From Propionibacteriaceae bacterium (GTDB taxonomy: Bacteria; Actinomycetota; Actinomycetes; Propionibacteriales; Propionibacteriaceae), in contig WRIJ01000014.1 of assembly GCA_009782785.1 (NCBI GenBank), positions 1 to 48,662 on the forward strand: a stretch of DNA of 48,662 bases, read 5' to 3'. Below the pieces are notes generated by a model, which was not told the origin of the DNA, made no database searches, and saw only the letters and a program-made list of their open reading frames with translations. A program made the position numbers and the translations under genes. Of the stretch, positions 34,903 through 43,665 are shown in pieces (the stretch's first letter is position 1; each line of letters begins with the position of its first letter).

Positions 34903-36836
34903 GAAGATTCCCTCTTCCGTTTGGCCGTACGTACCCTCAGGAAGGTGCCGAGCATGAAGAGGAAAAATGCGCTTCCCGTGACCATCCATCCCATCCAGGC
35001 TGAGGCTCTCGCTGAAATGTGAATGGTGGTTTCGGACTCTAACACTGTTCCTGCTGGAGTTTCGAGAATGAGGACAGCATCAGTTTCTCCTTCGCGTAAG
35101 ATCCGCGAAGACAAGTTGATGGACAGGCGATCCCCAGGGCCAACGTGAACGACATCGCTCGTAAGAACAGAGAGCAGCGCAGGGGAGTCTGCTGCTGTGA
35201 CCACGTGTGCTTTGACACGAACAGAAACCGGTACGGTTAATCCATTGGTGATGGTCACAGGAAACTGTGAGGTCCGAGACGTGAGTGAGACATGCGCAGG
35301 AGCCCAGATGGTCACCCTTCCCATGATCTCTTTCAGCCATGTGTCAACAGCCTCGGCATAGGCATGGGCTTCCTCGGGACTTGTCCAAGACTGGGAGGCT
35401 ATGGATGCCATAGGTACGGTGGTGAGCACCTGTGTTGCTTCATCATCCCCAATGAGATCAGCGTACTCCTTGACGGTGGCGTGGGCAGTTTTGAGTGCAG
35501 TGATGACATCCTTGGTGAGCACACCCATGGGCGGTGAATCCCAGGCACTGGGTGACCAGGGCCCTTGGGTTTGGATTGACCAGAGGGGTACGGTTTTGAC
35601 CCACGATGGTGGACTCAGCAGCGCAGCCTGCTCGGTGGTTTCTATCACGCGTATCTGTGGAACCTTGCTCACCGCAGATTCTGCGGTTGCTCGTTGAATC
35701 TTTTGAAGGTTGGTGTCTGGGTTGTCTGGGCCGGGGCCCCCAGGAAAAGGATCAGCCATAGTGTTGATCACGATGGTGTCGTGAAAGGTTGCACTGCGTG
35801 ACGTGGAAGCAAGAATGATATCCGGTTCAAGTTCCATCATGTAGTCGAGGAATCCTTCATCAACACGGCCACCATGGGGGCGGATGAGTAGGGGAAGGTC
35901 ATTCAGTTCTGGGTTGGCTTCCCCAGCGAGTACTGCTGGAGTAATCACATCCGTACCTGAGGTGTACCCGAACCCTAGATCGGGGTCTGACCAGGGGAGT
36001 CGATAACCTAAGGAACGGTCAAGTTGGTCGAATTCCGCGAGCCATGCACGAGCCAGATCGGAATGGGTTCCTGGTGTCGTGGTCAGGCCATCCCAGATGG
36101 TGTATCCGCCAGCCATGATTCTCACCTCATGGTAGAGCCGAGGATCTACAGCCCAGGTCATGGTGGGTTCTTTAGCTAGATCAATGAGGGTGGCGAGTCT
36201 CGTGTCGAGTTCATCGGCGAGCGAATCATTAGTGAAGACTGAATCAGTGAGCAGGCTTGGTGGGCAGGTGAGCATCACGACTGTGGCTGTTGTTGCCTGA
36301 AGCTCGGTCGCATGGGTAATGAGGGTACGACCGCGGGCAATAGTGACTGGGGAGCTGGTCGTGGAAGATGATCCGCGTACGTGAACTCCGCCAAGATAAA
36401 CCCCATCACGGTTGATGCCCAATTCTTTCCAGGATGCCGACACAGTGAAGGGTGCACTCTCCCCAGGTGCGAAGCCTGCTTGGCCCCCAGTGATGATGGT
36501 TTCTGCTGAGTTGAGAAGGATGCGGTTGCCGGTGTCCAGTTCAGCATTGGAGCTGACAGCGCCATCGAGTTGGTCCTTGGTGGTGATCGGATCTGTGTCG
36601 ATCCACAGCACGACTTGCGCCCGGTAGATGGGCTCGGTTCCGGTGTTGGTGGTGGTCCCCGTCAGGGTGAGACCTGTGGAGGTCACCGTGATGTCAGAGA
36701 AGACGACACTCGCTTCAGGTTCGACCCCATGTGCAGGCGGACTAGGGGTGAAAGGTGCGGCTATGAGGGCGAGGACACTGACAAGTGCAAGGCAAACCTG
36801 AGTCAGCTTTCGTACGCTGGGGGTGGACCTGTTCAC
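34899..36836 (-). CDS. DUF6049-family exported membrane protein
   Basis: A 645-residue protein. A signal peptide (about 1-37, ending AHG) is followed by a beta-rich domain (VVFSDITVTSTGLTLTGTT), a central alpha/beta region (TVVMLTCPPSLL, TWAVDPRL, LPWSDPDLG), a second beta domain and a C-terminal helix (618-638) with a basic tail. It is typically encoded directly before murJ in Actinobacteria, which hints at a role in lipid II export or its control; the mechanism is unknown. GTG 36836 is used; TAAGAT lies six bases before it, so a leaderless transcript is likely. Confidence 0.85.
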   Translation of the reverse strand: MNRSTPSVRKLTQVCLALVSVLALIAAPFTPSPPAHGVEPEASVVFSDITVTSTGLTLTGTTTNTGTEPIYRAQVVLWIDTDPITTKDQLDGAVSSNAELDTGNRILLNSAETIITGGQAGFAPGESAPFTVSASWKELGINRDGVYLGGVHVRGSSSTTSSPVTIARGRTLITHATELQATTATVVMLTCPPSLLTDSVFTNDSLADELDTRLATLIDLAKEPTMTWAVDPRLYHEVRIMAGGYTIWDGLTTTPGTHSDLARAWLAEFDQLDRSLGYRLPWSDPDLGFGYTSGTDVITPAVLAGEANPELNDLPLLIRPHGGRVDEGFLDYMMELEPDIILASTSRSATFHDTIVINTMADPFPGGPGPDNPDTNLQKIQRATAESAVSKVPQIRVIETTEQAALLSPPSWVKTVPLWSIQTQGPWSPSAWDSPPMGVLTKDVITALKTAHATVKEYADLIGDDEATQVLTTVPMASIASQSWTSPEEAHAYAEAVDTWLKEIMGRVTIWAPAHVSLTSRTSQFPVTITNGLTVPVSVRVKAHVVTAADSPALLSVLTSDVVHVGPGDRLSINLSSRILREGETDAVLILETPAGTVLESETTIHISARASAWMGWMVTGSAFFLFMLGTFLRVRTAKRKRESS

Positions 36837-37077
36837 CGTACTATCTTACTTGTGTGGGGCGAATGATGGGGGCCAGGTTGACCATCATGGTCACACGAAT
36901 ATCGACTTCCCCTTCCCGTACAGGTTCAACCACTATTGGGAATTGCTTCATCGTCTGCGTCAGTGTCGCTGTCAATAGCTACTACTGATGCTTGGCTAAT
37001 AGTCGTCATTTTCTTGGGAGTAAGTCCCAATCCAGTAACAAGTGGGCTTGTTTTTATCATTTTCCCCATCTTGGGTT
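36837..37077. other. Intergenic, AT-rich, no recognised gene
   Basis: About 240 bases with no credible coding frame. TTGGGA/TCCCAA (37014-37019 and 37025-37030) forms a small hairpin with T-rich DNA on both sides, perhaps a terminator. It marks the edge of the AT-richer patch. Confidence 0.3.
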
Positions 37078-37452
37078 TCACTTTGACTGATTATGCTTTG
37101 AATAGGATATGACTAATAGAAAGAATGTGAGCACCGTGATAGCGGCGAGGTAAAGTATGCTTACCCAAATGGACAACTCATTTCCACTCCACCAGTAAGA
37201 AAGGCCATATGTTTCTCGATATATAGTTGAAATATCGCTGGTATACCCGCCAAAAACCGCATCCTGAGAGCCAGCCATTAGTACTTGGCGAAACCCAACT
37301 GCACTGTGGCCAAACGGAAGAGCTTTAACAACGAATTGCACGGCATTGGGAAGTAGTCCAATTGGAACATATACACCATTAATAAACCCAATCACTGTTC
37401 CACCTGACCTTGATCTCATTATATGAGAAATTAACATATCGTTATTTGACAC
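37078..37452 (-). pseudogene. Truncated ABC-2-type permease (C-terminal remnant)
   Basis: The frame encodes 124 residues, of which VIGFINGVYVPIGLLPNAV, then FVVKALPFGHSAVGFRQVL and a last hydrophobic helix (SIWVSILYLAAITVLTFFL) match the final third of DrrB/YadH-type ABC-2 permeases. The N-terminal helices and the ATPase partner are missing. The frame begins at a G11/C11 homopolymer (37453-37463), beyond which an unrelated gene lies on the other strand. The first 15 or so residues are not family-like. It is best read as a deletion or insertion remnant. GC drops to roughly a third in places here. Confidence 0.7.
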
Positions 37453-37463
37453 GGGGGGGGGGG
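37453..37463 (+). repeat. Poly-G tract (11 Gs)
   Basis: Eleven consecutive Gs at the junction between the permease remnant and the PG-binding gene. Such tracts slip during replication. It lies outside the chosen coding start (37539), so any length change would affect the leader rather than the protein. Confidence 0.8.
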
Positions 37464-37538
37464 CAAGACTGTAATGTCAAAGTCACCTTGGATACTCATG
37501 GTGAATATCTAAGACTATTCGTAGTCAAAGGAGACGTT

Positions 37539-37985
37539 ATGAAAAGAATAGCTCGAAGAATTGCAGTAGCAACCGCTGCTTTAGCACTGCTGGCGGGTGG
37601 ACTGACGATTGCAGCACCTACAACAACCGCACCTACTGCGGAAGCAGCAGCCACCTATTGGTGCAATGGGTACGAGATCATTCAAACTAGCGCTATGGAC
37701 ATTCGGAAAGTTCCAGTCTATTTCTCAGGGAAAATAACTTCCGCAAATTGCATTTCTGGTTCTGGATCATACGGAGGTCATGTTTGGGCAATACAGGCAG
37801 CTGCTAAAGACTGCTACAAACAGAATCTCAAAGTTGATAAAGATTTCGGGCCGATAACGAAAGCAGCCGTTAAAGTAATCCAAAAACGCGGTGGGGTCAC
37901 CCAAGATGGAGTCTATGGCCCTGTTACTGGCAAGCAGACATCGTTTATGCCTTGGTGTCAGCGGGGAATCCATGGAATCAAATAG
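37539..37985 (+). CDS. Secreted peptidoglycan-binding protein
   Basis: A 148-residue exported protein. The signal peptide (MKRIARRIAVATAALALLA, then AEAAA at about 33-37) is followed by a Cys-containing segment (TYWCNG, SANCISG) and a C-terminal PG_binding_1-type repeat (VDKDFGPITKAAVKVIQKR, then VTQDGVYGPVTGKQT). It should bind cell wall without an enzymatic domain of its own. ATG follows AAAGGAGACGTT. The four Cys probably form two disulfides. The lipoprotein gene starts a few bases after its stop, so the two are coupled. The AT-richer composition and the broken neighbour suggest recent acquisition. Confidence 0.8.
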   Translation: MKRIARRIAVATAALALLAGGLTIAAPTTTAPTAEAAATYWCNGYEIIQTSAMDIRKVPVYFSGKITSANCISGSGSYGGHVWAIQAAAKDCYKQNLKVDKDFGPITKAAVKVIQKRGGVTQDGVYGPVTGKQTSFMPWCQRGIHGIK

Positions 37986-37991
37986 TTGGAC

Positions 37992-39083
37992 ATGGGCAAA
38001 ATGGTGAATGCAGAATGGTGCTTCCACAATAAGTTGGGACTAGCATTGGCGACAGCACTTTTGACTGTTGGTTTGGCTGGATGCTCTACTGGCGATTCGA
38101 ACCAGGAGTCTACCCCGGTTGAAAGTGTTGCCGCCGCACCAGATACTGCTGATCTTCCTTTGGCGCAGTATATTGATGTAGTCCGAATATACACCACGCC
38201 TGAGAATGATGATCCTTTTCTGAAAGATGAACATGAACAGCACGAAGCTAACCTCGCACAGTGCATGAAAGACAGAGGGTTTACTTACTATCCTGTTCCC
38301 TGGGTCCAGCCGGAGGTGATGCCAGGGTTTTTCCCCCAAGGTGACCGAGTTTGGCTCCCAAGCTTGCCAGACACTCGTGAAGAAACGGCTCGAAGTGGTT
38401 ACGGCGTACTTGCGGCAGTGTACTACCCACCGCACTCTGAAGAGATAGTGAAAAACGTTGAATACCGTGACTCGCTAGCTCCTCCAGCTCAAGCAGAATA
38501 TGATCTTGCCTTAGTTGGTGGAAATCCGTATGGATCTGCACCGCAGGGCGCCGCGAAGTCCTGTGGTGAATTACTCGAGGAAGAGCAAGTGACCGCAGAT
38601 GAGAGCAATCCCAGCATAAAAGAGATGTTCAAAAACCAGTACCAGGATCTAGTCATGGACCTCAAGGATCTTCCTTCCGATGTCATGGAGGACTCGCGTA
38701 TTATGGAATTATCGCTCTTGTGGAGCGATTGCATGTCTCACCGAGGCTATGATTTTGCATCCGGCACTGCATATTCAGAATTTGATGTGCTTATTAATCC
38801 TGATTCAGCCTACATGATGGCGTTTCGCACACGAGCCGATGGATCTTTAGGTGAATCCTGGTTTCAGTACCAAGGTGAAAGAAGCACCCCAGAGGAGGAG
38901 CGTTCACTAACTGGCTCAGCTGCCGAAATTGTGATCGCACTAGATGATTTTGATTGTCGAGCGGAAACCAGCTTTACAGAAATCTTCACCACTGTACAGA
39001 TAGAGTTGGAGAATCAATTTCTAGAAACACACTATCAGCAGCTCCAAGAGATGGTGGCATTCGCGCAGCAGTATCCGATCTGA
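37992..39083 (+). CDS. Lipoprotein of unknown function
   Basis: A 363-residue lipoprotein with lipobox LAGC after a hydrophobic stretch (LALATALLTVG). The mature part has LAQCMKDRGF(T)YYP, AKSCGELL, WSDCMSHRGYDF and DFDCRAE, whose Cys-x-x-x-x-GY/GF spacing recurs in actinobacterial secreted proteins of unknown role. Start codon candidates are TTG 37986 (directly after the previous stop), ATG 37992 and ATG 38001; none has a strong ribosome site, so coupling to the PG-binding gene is likely. It converges with the pentapeptide gene. Confidence 0.75.
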   Translation: MGKMVNAEWCFHNKLGLALATALLTVGLAGCSTGDSNQESTPVESVAAAPDTADLPLAQYIDVVRIYTTPENDDPFLKDEHEQHEANLAQCMKDRGFTYYPVPWVQPEVMPGFFPQGDRVWLPSLPDTREETARSGYGVLAAVYYPPHSEEIVKNVEYRDSLAPPAQAEYDLALVGGNPYGSAPQGAAKSCGELLEEEQVTADESNPSIKEMFKNQYQDLVMDLKDLPSDVMEDSRIMELSLLWSDCMSHRGYDFASGTAYSEFDVLINPDSAYMMAFRTRADGSLGESWFQYQGERSTPEEERSLTGSAAEIVIALDDFDCRAETSFTEIFTTVQIELENQFLETHYQQLQEMVAFAQQYPI

Positions 39084-39141
39084 ACTGAGAACAGTAGTGC
39101 TCAGGTAATACTCCTAGATGCAGTGGGGTGCGTACGACCGG

Positions 39142-40377
39142 CTAGTCGTCGAGGATGGTGATTCCAGAGATGTTGTCGCGCACTACTCGCAAACTCGCAT
39201 ACGTAGCTCGGTCCATGGAGGTGTCCTGGAAGACCATGGTTGCCATGGCTTTGCGGGAGACATGGCGGAAGTTGACGTTAACCAGGGTTGCACCGCGAAA
39301 GGTGGCCTCAGCAAGGTTGGCGAAAGTGAAATTAATGTCGCGAAGCATGAGTCCATCAAAACTTGCCCGGCGCAAGTCCGTACCAGAAAAATCAGCACCA
39401 TCCATGTGGCAGTCAGAAAAACGCGCGCCTCGCAGGTCACCAAAGCGAACCCGCACCCCAGTCATGGTGGCGCCAATGAACTCTGTTTTTCTCATGTCGG
39501 AGTACGACAGGACAGCCTCAGGCATCAGCGTGTGGTGGAACTGCGAATTGCGCATCGAACAAGACGAGAGAGTGGAACCACTGAGATTGCTTCTATTGAA
39601 CTTCACCCGCCTTGCGTCAGAAGCCCTGAAAGAGCTTCCTGACAGGTCTGATCCACTGAAATCAGTGTCAACCAAACTGGCACCGATGAAATTGGCATCC
39701 TTCAGGTCTTGGTTAGAGAAGTCTGCTCGCCGGTGTTCACTAGCAGCAAAAGTCTTGCCACGCTTGCCCGCCCAACGATTCTTCCAGTCAGCTTTGCGAT
39801 CCCGAAGGGTGTCCCCGCCGATGAAGAGGCCAACGAAACCAGTGTCAGACAGTGCTTCCTCGGCCTTGGTCAGAGCATTCGACACATGGGAGATCACAGA
39901 GTCGATTCCATCAGCCATCGCATCAGCCATGTCATCCGCCCAGCTTGGTGGCGAGGTTCGCCGGTGTTTCGCAGAGGCGCCAGTATAGGTTTCTCCAGGA
40001 CTGTCTCCGGAGGGGATCTGCTCGGGTGAACCCTGCGGCTCATCTGGTCGGGTCTCAGGAGAATGAGTCGTTGCCTCTTGGCTAACAAACCCTCCGATAG
40101 GTGAGATCGGTGTTTCCTGATCCTCGGGGGAGGACTCATCGTAGATTCGATCTTTCTCCGCGAACTCTGCGATAGTCGTCTCAATGTCACCCACCATGGT
40201 GATGACTTGGGCGTATGCTACTTCCTCATCCACTCCTTGCTCAAGAAGGTCACCAAGGCGATCAAGGAGATTGTGGCGTACCTCAATTCGCAGTTCAGCA
40301 ACGGAAGGGGACTGGTCGTACGGCCCGAAGATGCCATCCAGATAGTCATCAATACGGTCCATGACAGTGGCGTCCAT
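39142..40377 (-). CDS. HAAS-domain protein with pentapeptide repeats
   Basis: A 411-residue cytosolic protein. Residues 1-75 form a HAAS/DUF1700-like helical domain (YLDGIFGPYDQSPSVAELRIE, given in part, and VAYAQVITMVGDIETTIAE), the signalling module usually encoded beside a PadR regulator. A Ser/Pro/Glu linker (80-150) follows, then about 20 pentapeptide repeats of the A(D/N)Lxx type (ANFIGASLVDTDFSGSDLSG and on) to residue 395, a right-handed quadrilateral beta-helix. Fusion of HAAS to such a helix is unusual. It lies 36 bases behind padR and should be controlled by it. The target is unknown. Confidence 0.8.
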   Translation of the reverse strand: MDATVMDRIDDYLDGIFGPYDQSPSVAELRIEVRHNLLDRLGDLLEQGVDEEVAYAQVITMVGDIETTIAEFAEKDRIYDESSPEDQETPISPIGGFVSQEATTHSPETRPDEPQGSPEQIPSGDSPGETYTGASAKHRRTSPPSWADDMADAMADGIDSVISHVSNALTKAEEALSDTGFVGLFIGGDTLRDRKADWKNRWAGKRGKTFAASEHRRADFSNQDLKDANFIGASLVDTDFSGSDLSGSSFRASDARRVKFNRSNLSGSTLSSCSMRNSQFHHTLMPEAVLSYSDMRKTEFIGATMTGVRVRFGDLRGARFSDCHMDGADFSGTDLRRASFDGLMLRDINFTFANLAEATFRGATLVNVNFRHVSRKAMATMVFQDTSMDRATYASLRVVRDNISGITILDD

Positions 40378-40413
40378 GGGGTGTCCTTTCTTAGAGCAGT
40401 GTGAGTGCTTGGG

Positions 40414-40743
40414 TCAGATCAAGAGATCAACGATTGCTTTCGTATGCTCCCAATTGGCTTTGTTGGTGGTGTAGGTGTGGCGGCCTTGGTCAGTGATCCG
40501 GTAGTACTTCCGGCGCCCTCCTTGGGTTTCGTCACCCCAATGCCATTCGATGTCTCCGTCCGTTTCGAGGCGGCGCAAACTCGAATAGAGGGTGGCTTCT
40601 TTCAGTTCGAGGGCTCCATGGGAGCGTGTTTTGAGAATTTTGACGATCTCGTACCCATAGTGGTCATCCTCACCAAGGATCTTGAGAATCATGGTGTCAG
40701 TGTTGCCCCGAAGAAGGTCTGGGGAGATCACCGGATCTGTCAT
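40414..40743 (-). CDS. PadR-family transcriptional regulator
   Basis: A 109-residue winged-helix protein: TDTMILKILGEDDHYGYEIVK, then LKEATLYSSLRRLETDGDIEW and GRRKYYRITDQGRHT are the PadR motifs (given in part). The C-terminal helix is short (class II). It pairs with the HAAS-domain gene downstream, the standard arrangement in which PadR controls the HAAS partner. ATG 40743 follows GAGAGGATAAAC. The ORF opens upstream at 40773, but that start has no support. Confidence 0.9.
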   Translation of the reverse strand: MTDPVISPDLLRGNTDTMILKILGEDDHYGYEIVKILKTRSHGALELKEATLYSSLRRLETDGDIEWHWGDETQGGRRKYYRITDQGRHTYTTNKANWEHTKAIVDLLI

Positions 40744-40792
40744 GTTTATCCTCTCAAGCACCAGTACGGTCATGTTTTCCTACTTGTGCCAC

Positions 40793-40820
40793 ATTACTAT
40801 GCCACGCATTGTACTGTCAA
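40793..40820 (-). promoter_or_regulatory. Promoter of padR-HAAS operon
   Basis: On the minus strand TTGACA (40815-40820) and AGTAAT (40793-40798) are 16 bases apart, about 45 bases before the padR ATG. A PadR self-operator would be expected to overlap it; no clear inverted repeat is seen. Confidence 0.5.
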
Positions 40821-40995
40821 GGGGAGAGTATTCTGCACAGGATTTCTCACCCAGAAAGAGAGAAAAAATATCGAGTTGTGGGAGGCTGTGAGATAATTCT
40901 CCTGCGAGACTCTATTCAAACCTCAACTGGTAGGAACATCAATGAGGCAATCAACAAAGAATCTCGCTAACAAGTAAGGAATATCGGGAGATCCA

Positions 40996-43665
40996 GTGGC
41001 CATCACCGTGACGGACATGCGTATGACCCATCGAGGGGTACATACCCTGCGTGGTGTCAACCTCACCATACGCCATGGTGAATTCTGTGTCCTGCTCGGT
41101 TCTGATACCCACGGCAAAGCCATGCTGATGGCTTGTCTTGCCGGAGTTGCCCATCCAGAATATGGGGCTATTGCTATTGATGGTCATCTCATTACCCGTG
41201 GCCATGAACGCCCAGGAGTCGGGGCAGTCCTCTCATCCGACCTCTTCGATGACTCACTCACCTTAGCGAAAAACCTCCTGTTTGCTGCCCGTTTGCGTCG
41301 GGTCAAAGGTGACAGGCGAGGTGCCATGGAAGACATCTGTGCCCGTCTAGAACTCACTGAAGTCTTAGACACCCCCGTACGTCACCTGTCTGTAGGTTTA
41401 AGGAGGCGGGCCCAACTAGCCCGAGCCCTCGTCCATCGTCCCAGATTCCTTGTGCTAGATGAACCCACTGCAGGAATTGATCCTCGCAGTGCAGAACTCG
41501 TGTGGCAAACCATCATCCTAGAATTGCGCAAAGGTACATCAGTTCTCCTATCCACAGGGTCCACGTCGGTTGCCGTACGAGCTCACACAGTTGCCATCAT
41601 GGAAGATGGTCTCATTGTTGCGCGAGGCAAACCCAGCACACTATTGGAGAAATTTGATCAAGAGTCGCTGGGTGATCTTCTGCAACTGCTCAGCCACAAA
41701 ACCATGACCTCTGAGTTAAAAGGCAGGTACGCTGACGAGCCACCTGTGGCCTTGAATCGCGATATAGGATCGGATTTGGGCCACGATACGGTGACCTCCT
41801 TCTGGGACCCACATTCCGGGCTCTTCGACGACGACACAGATGTGGGTATCGGCATCCTTCAACCACGTATGCCACGTGAACCCTCCACCCCAGATCCGGT
41901 CTTGGGTGATTTTGAAGACCTAGAGCCCCTAGATGAAGTGCTCGGGTTATGGGAAGACGACTCTTTAGAAGTGTGGGAAGGATTCAACGACCTCTATCAG
42001 CCTCTGCGCAACTACCAAGGTCCATCCATCCCACGCAAATCGACAGCATCCACACCCGACCCGGAGAAGAAAGTCATGCCCGGGCGTTTCCCGCCGATCT
42101 TATCGAACCCGATCGCTGCATTGAAGAAACCGCTGGTCACTGCGCCCCACCCTGAGACACCCACACCTGCCGTACCCCCGGCTCAACAGCCTCCCACCTT
42201 GAAACCACCAGAACCCATTTCTCGTGTGACCCCATCAGCATCTCCAACCCCAGTCTCACCACCAGTTACTGAATCCCCGGTTGCTGCAGCTCCAAGCACC
42301 CCAACTCCAGATGCCCCGGCTCCACGTCCATCGCAACCTCCGGCAGCCGAGGTCGCAGCACCCACAGAGACACCCAACAATTTGGGACTCCCAGAAGCAT
42401 TGATCCCAGTGTCCACTTCACAGACCATGGACAGGCCAAAGAACCTCACCCTCAATTTTGCTGGAGTACGAGCAGCGACACCCCATCAGGTTCCCGAGCG
42501 TGGAGAAGAATCCCAGAGTCTTGGTGAGGGTGAAGAAGCCCGTGAGGTGGAGCCGGTTGTCACAGAAGAGCACCACCAAGAAGACATGGCGGAAGAAACT
42601 ATTCACGTTCAGTCCAGTGACGAGACCTCGGAGCTGAGAGAAGGAAGAGATCCTGGCCGTGAAGAGCGTGAAAAAGATGCCGAGGAAGACGCCTTAGAGG
42701 AGGCCCCCCACGGTGTGGACATCGAGCCCGACGCCTTGGAGCCAGGTGGTATCACACCCCCATTTGATCCGACAGCAGTACAAGTGTTCAAGATCGACCC
42801 AGCATACGACCAGAGTCCCGATCAGGGCAGTGATGAAGATCTGGACACGGATCACGACAACTCCCAGGAGGATCACCACGTCAGCGAAGAGCCGTACACC
42901 CCAACAGATGACACCGAACAACCAGACACTCCACTGGATGAGACTCGTCTCGTTGAAAGCCCGTGGTCGCCTCCACAGGATCCTGCATCCATGAGCCCAG
43001 GTGATCTACTGCGATCTGTCGCTGAAAATTGGGAAGAGATCGACGATGATCCTCACGAAGAATCTGAGCCTATACGCGACACTGTCATTGCGGATGTCTT
43101 AGCTGATTTCCCTCCACTGGTGAGCGCTGACGATATCCCCATTCCGGAAATACCTGCCCATTTACTCGACCTGTCTCGCATGACTGGTTCCACCAAGATT
43201 CCCAAGCTTGGTTCTCCCGGCACATCCTCGACCGCTAAAAAACCAGCCCCCGCGAATCCTTCACGTCCAGGCTCATCGTCGACTCTCCGAGACGGTGACC
43301 ACCGTACCTCTTCATCTGGCGAAGAAAAGTCGAAGTCGAGAGAACAACCCATCCGGAAGAAACCACGCTCCTTCGCCAACCATGATGATGAATTCTCACG
43401 GATGGTCGAACGACACTACAAAGAAGACTTTGCCGATGATGACGAGACCACTGGTGAACCCGACCACACTTCTCGTACGAAAACACCAACGCGTCAAGGC
43501 GACGAAGAAACATTCCTGACACGTGAATCGCACCTGTCAGAAGAACTATCCCGCCCACTCGACAAAGAAATGGAGAAGCAAGCACAAGTGCAATTAGCGG
43601 TAGCCAAACGACTCGAAGGTGCTCGAAAGAGACTGTCCTCAGATCGTGACGAGGATTCACTATGA
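40996..43665 (+). CDS. Degenerate ABC transporter ATPase with long acidic disordered tail
   Basis: An 889-residue protein. Residues 1-235 are an ABC ATPase fold with the motifs altered: Walker A reads GSDTHGKA (Ser/Thr after the Lys replaced by Ala), the Q-loop glutamine position reads LSS, the signature is LSVGL and the H-loop reads STGST (His lost). Walker B with its Glu (FLVLDEPTAGID) is intact. Residues about 240-889 are Pro, Glu, Asp and Ser-rich, with long acidic runs and almost no hydrophobic blocks. GTG 40996 follows GGGAGATCCA. The stop overlaps the ABC-2 permease start (ATGA), so the two form a transporter unit. ATP binding may be kept but hydrolysis is doubtful. Confidence 0.75.
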   Translation: MAITVTDMRMTHRGVHTLRGVNLTIRHGEFCVLLGSDTHGKAMLMACLAGVAHPEYGAIAIDGHLITRGHERPGVGAVLSSDLFDDSLTLAKNLLFAARLRRVKGDRRGAMEDICARLELTEVLDTPVRHLSVGLRRRAQLARALVHRPRFLVLDEPTAGIDPRSAELVWQTIILELRKGTSVLLSTGSTSVAVRAHTVAIMEDGLIVARGKPSTLLEKFDQESLGDLLQLLSHKTMTSELKGRYADEPPVALNRDIGSDLGHDTVTSFWDPHSGLFDDDTDVGIGILQPRMPREPSTPDPVLGDFEDLEPLDEVLGLWEDDSLEVWEGFNDLYQPLRNYQGPSIPRKSTASTPDPEKKVMPGRFPPILSNPIAALKKPLVTAPHPETPTPAVPPAQQPPTLKPPEPISRVTPSASPTPVSPPVTESPVAAAPSTPTPDAPAPRPSQPPAAEVAAPTETPNNLGLPEALIPVSTSQTMDRPKNLTLNFAGVRAATPHQVPERGEESQSLGEGEEAREVEPVVTEEHHQEDMAEETIHVQSSDETSELREGRDPGREEREKDAEEDALEEAPHGVDIEPDALEPGGITPPFDPTAVQVFKIDPAYDQSPDQGSDEDLDTDHDNSQEDHHVSEEPYTPTDDTEQPDTPLDETRLVESPWSPPQDPASMSPGDLLRSVAENWEEIDDDPHEESEPIRDTVIADVLADFPPLVSADDIPIPEIPAHLLDLSRMTGSTKIPKLGSPGTSSTAKKPAPANPSRPGSSSTLRDGDHRTSSSGEEKSKSREQPIRKKPRSFANHDDEFSRMVERHYKEDFADDDETTGEPDHTSRTKTPTRQGDEETFLTRESHLSEELSRPLDKEMEKQAQVQLAVAKRLEGARKRLSSDRDEDSL

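Noticed and set aside
37410-37538. 43-residue N-terminal extension of the PG-binding protein through the G-tract
   Set aside because: AAAGGAGACGTT and a normal signal peptide support ATG 37539; the extension would bury the signal peptide.
39155-39988. 277-residue plus-strand frame opposite the pentapeptide gene
   Set aside because: It is produced by the repeat structure of the opposite strand, and its translation is Arg/Ser-rich without a motif.
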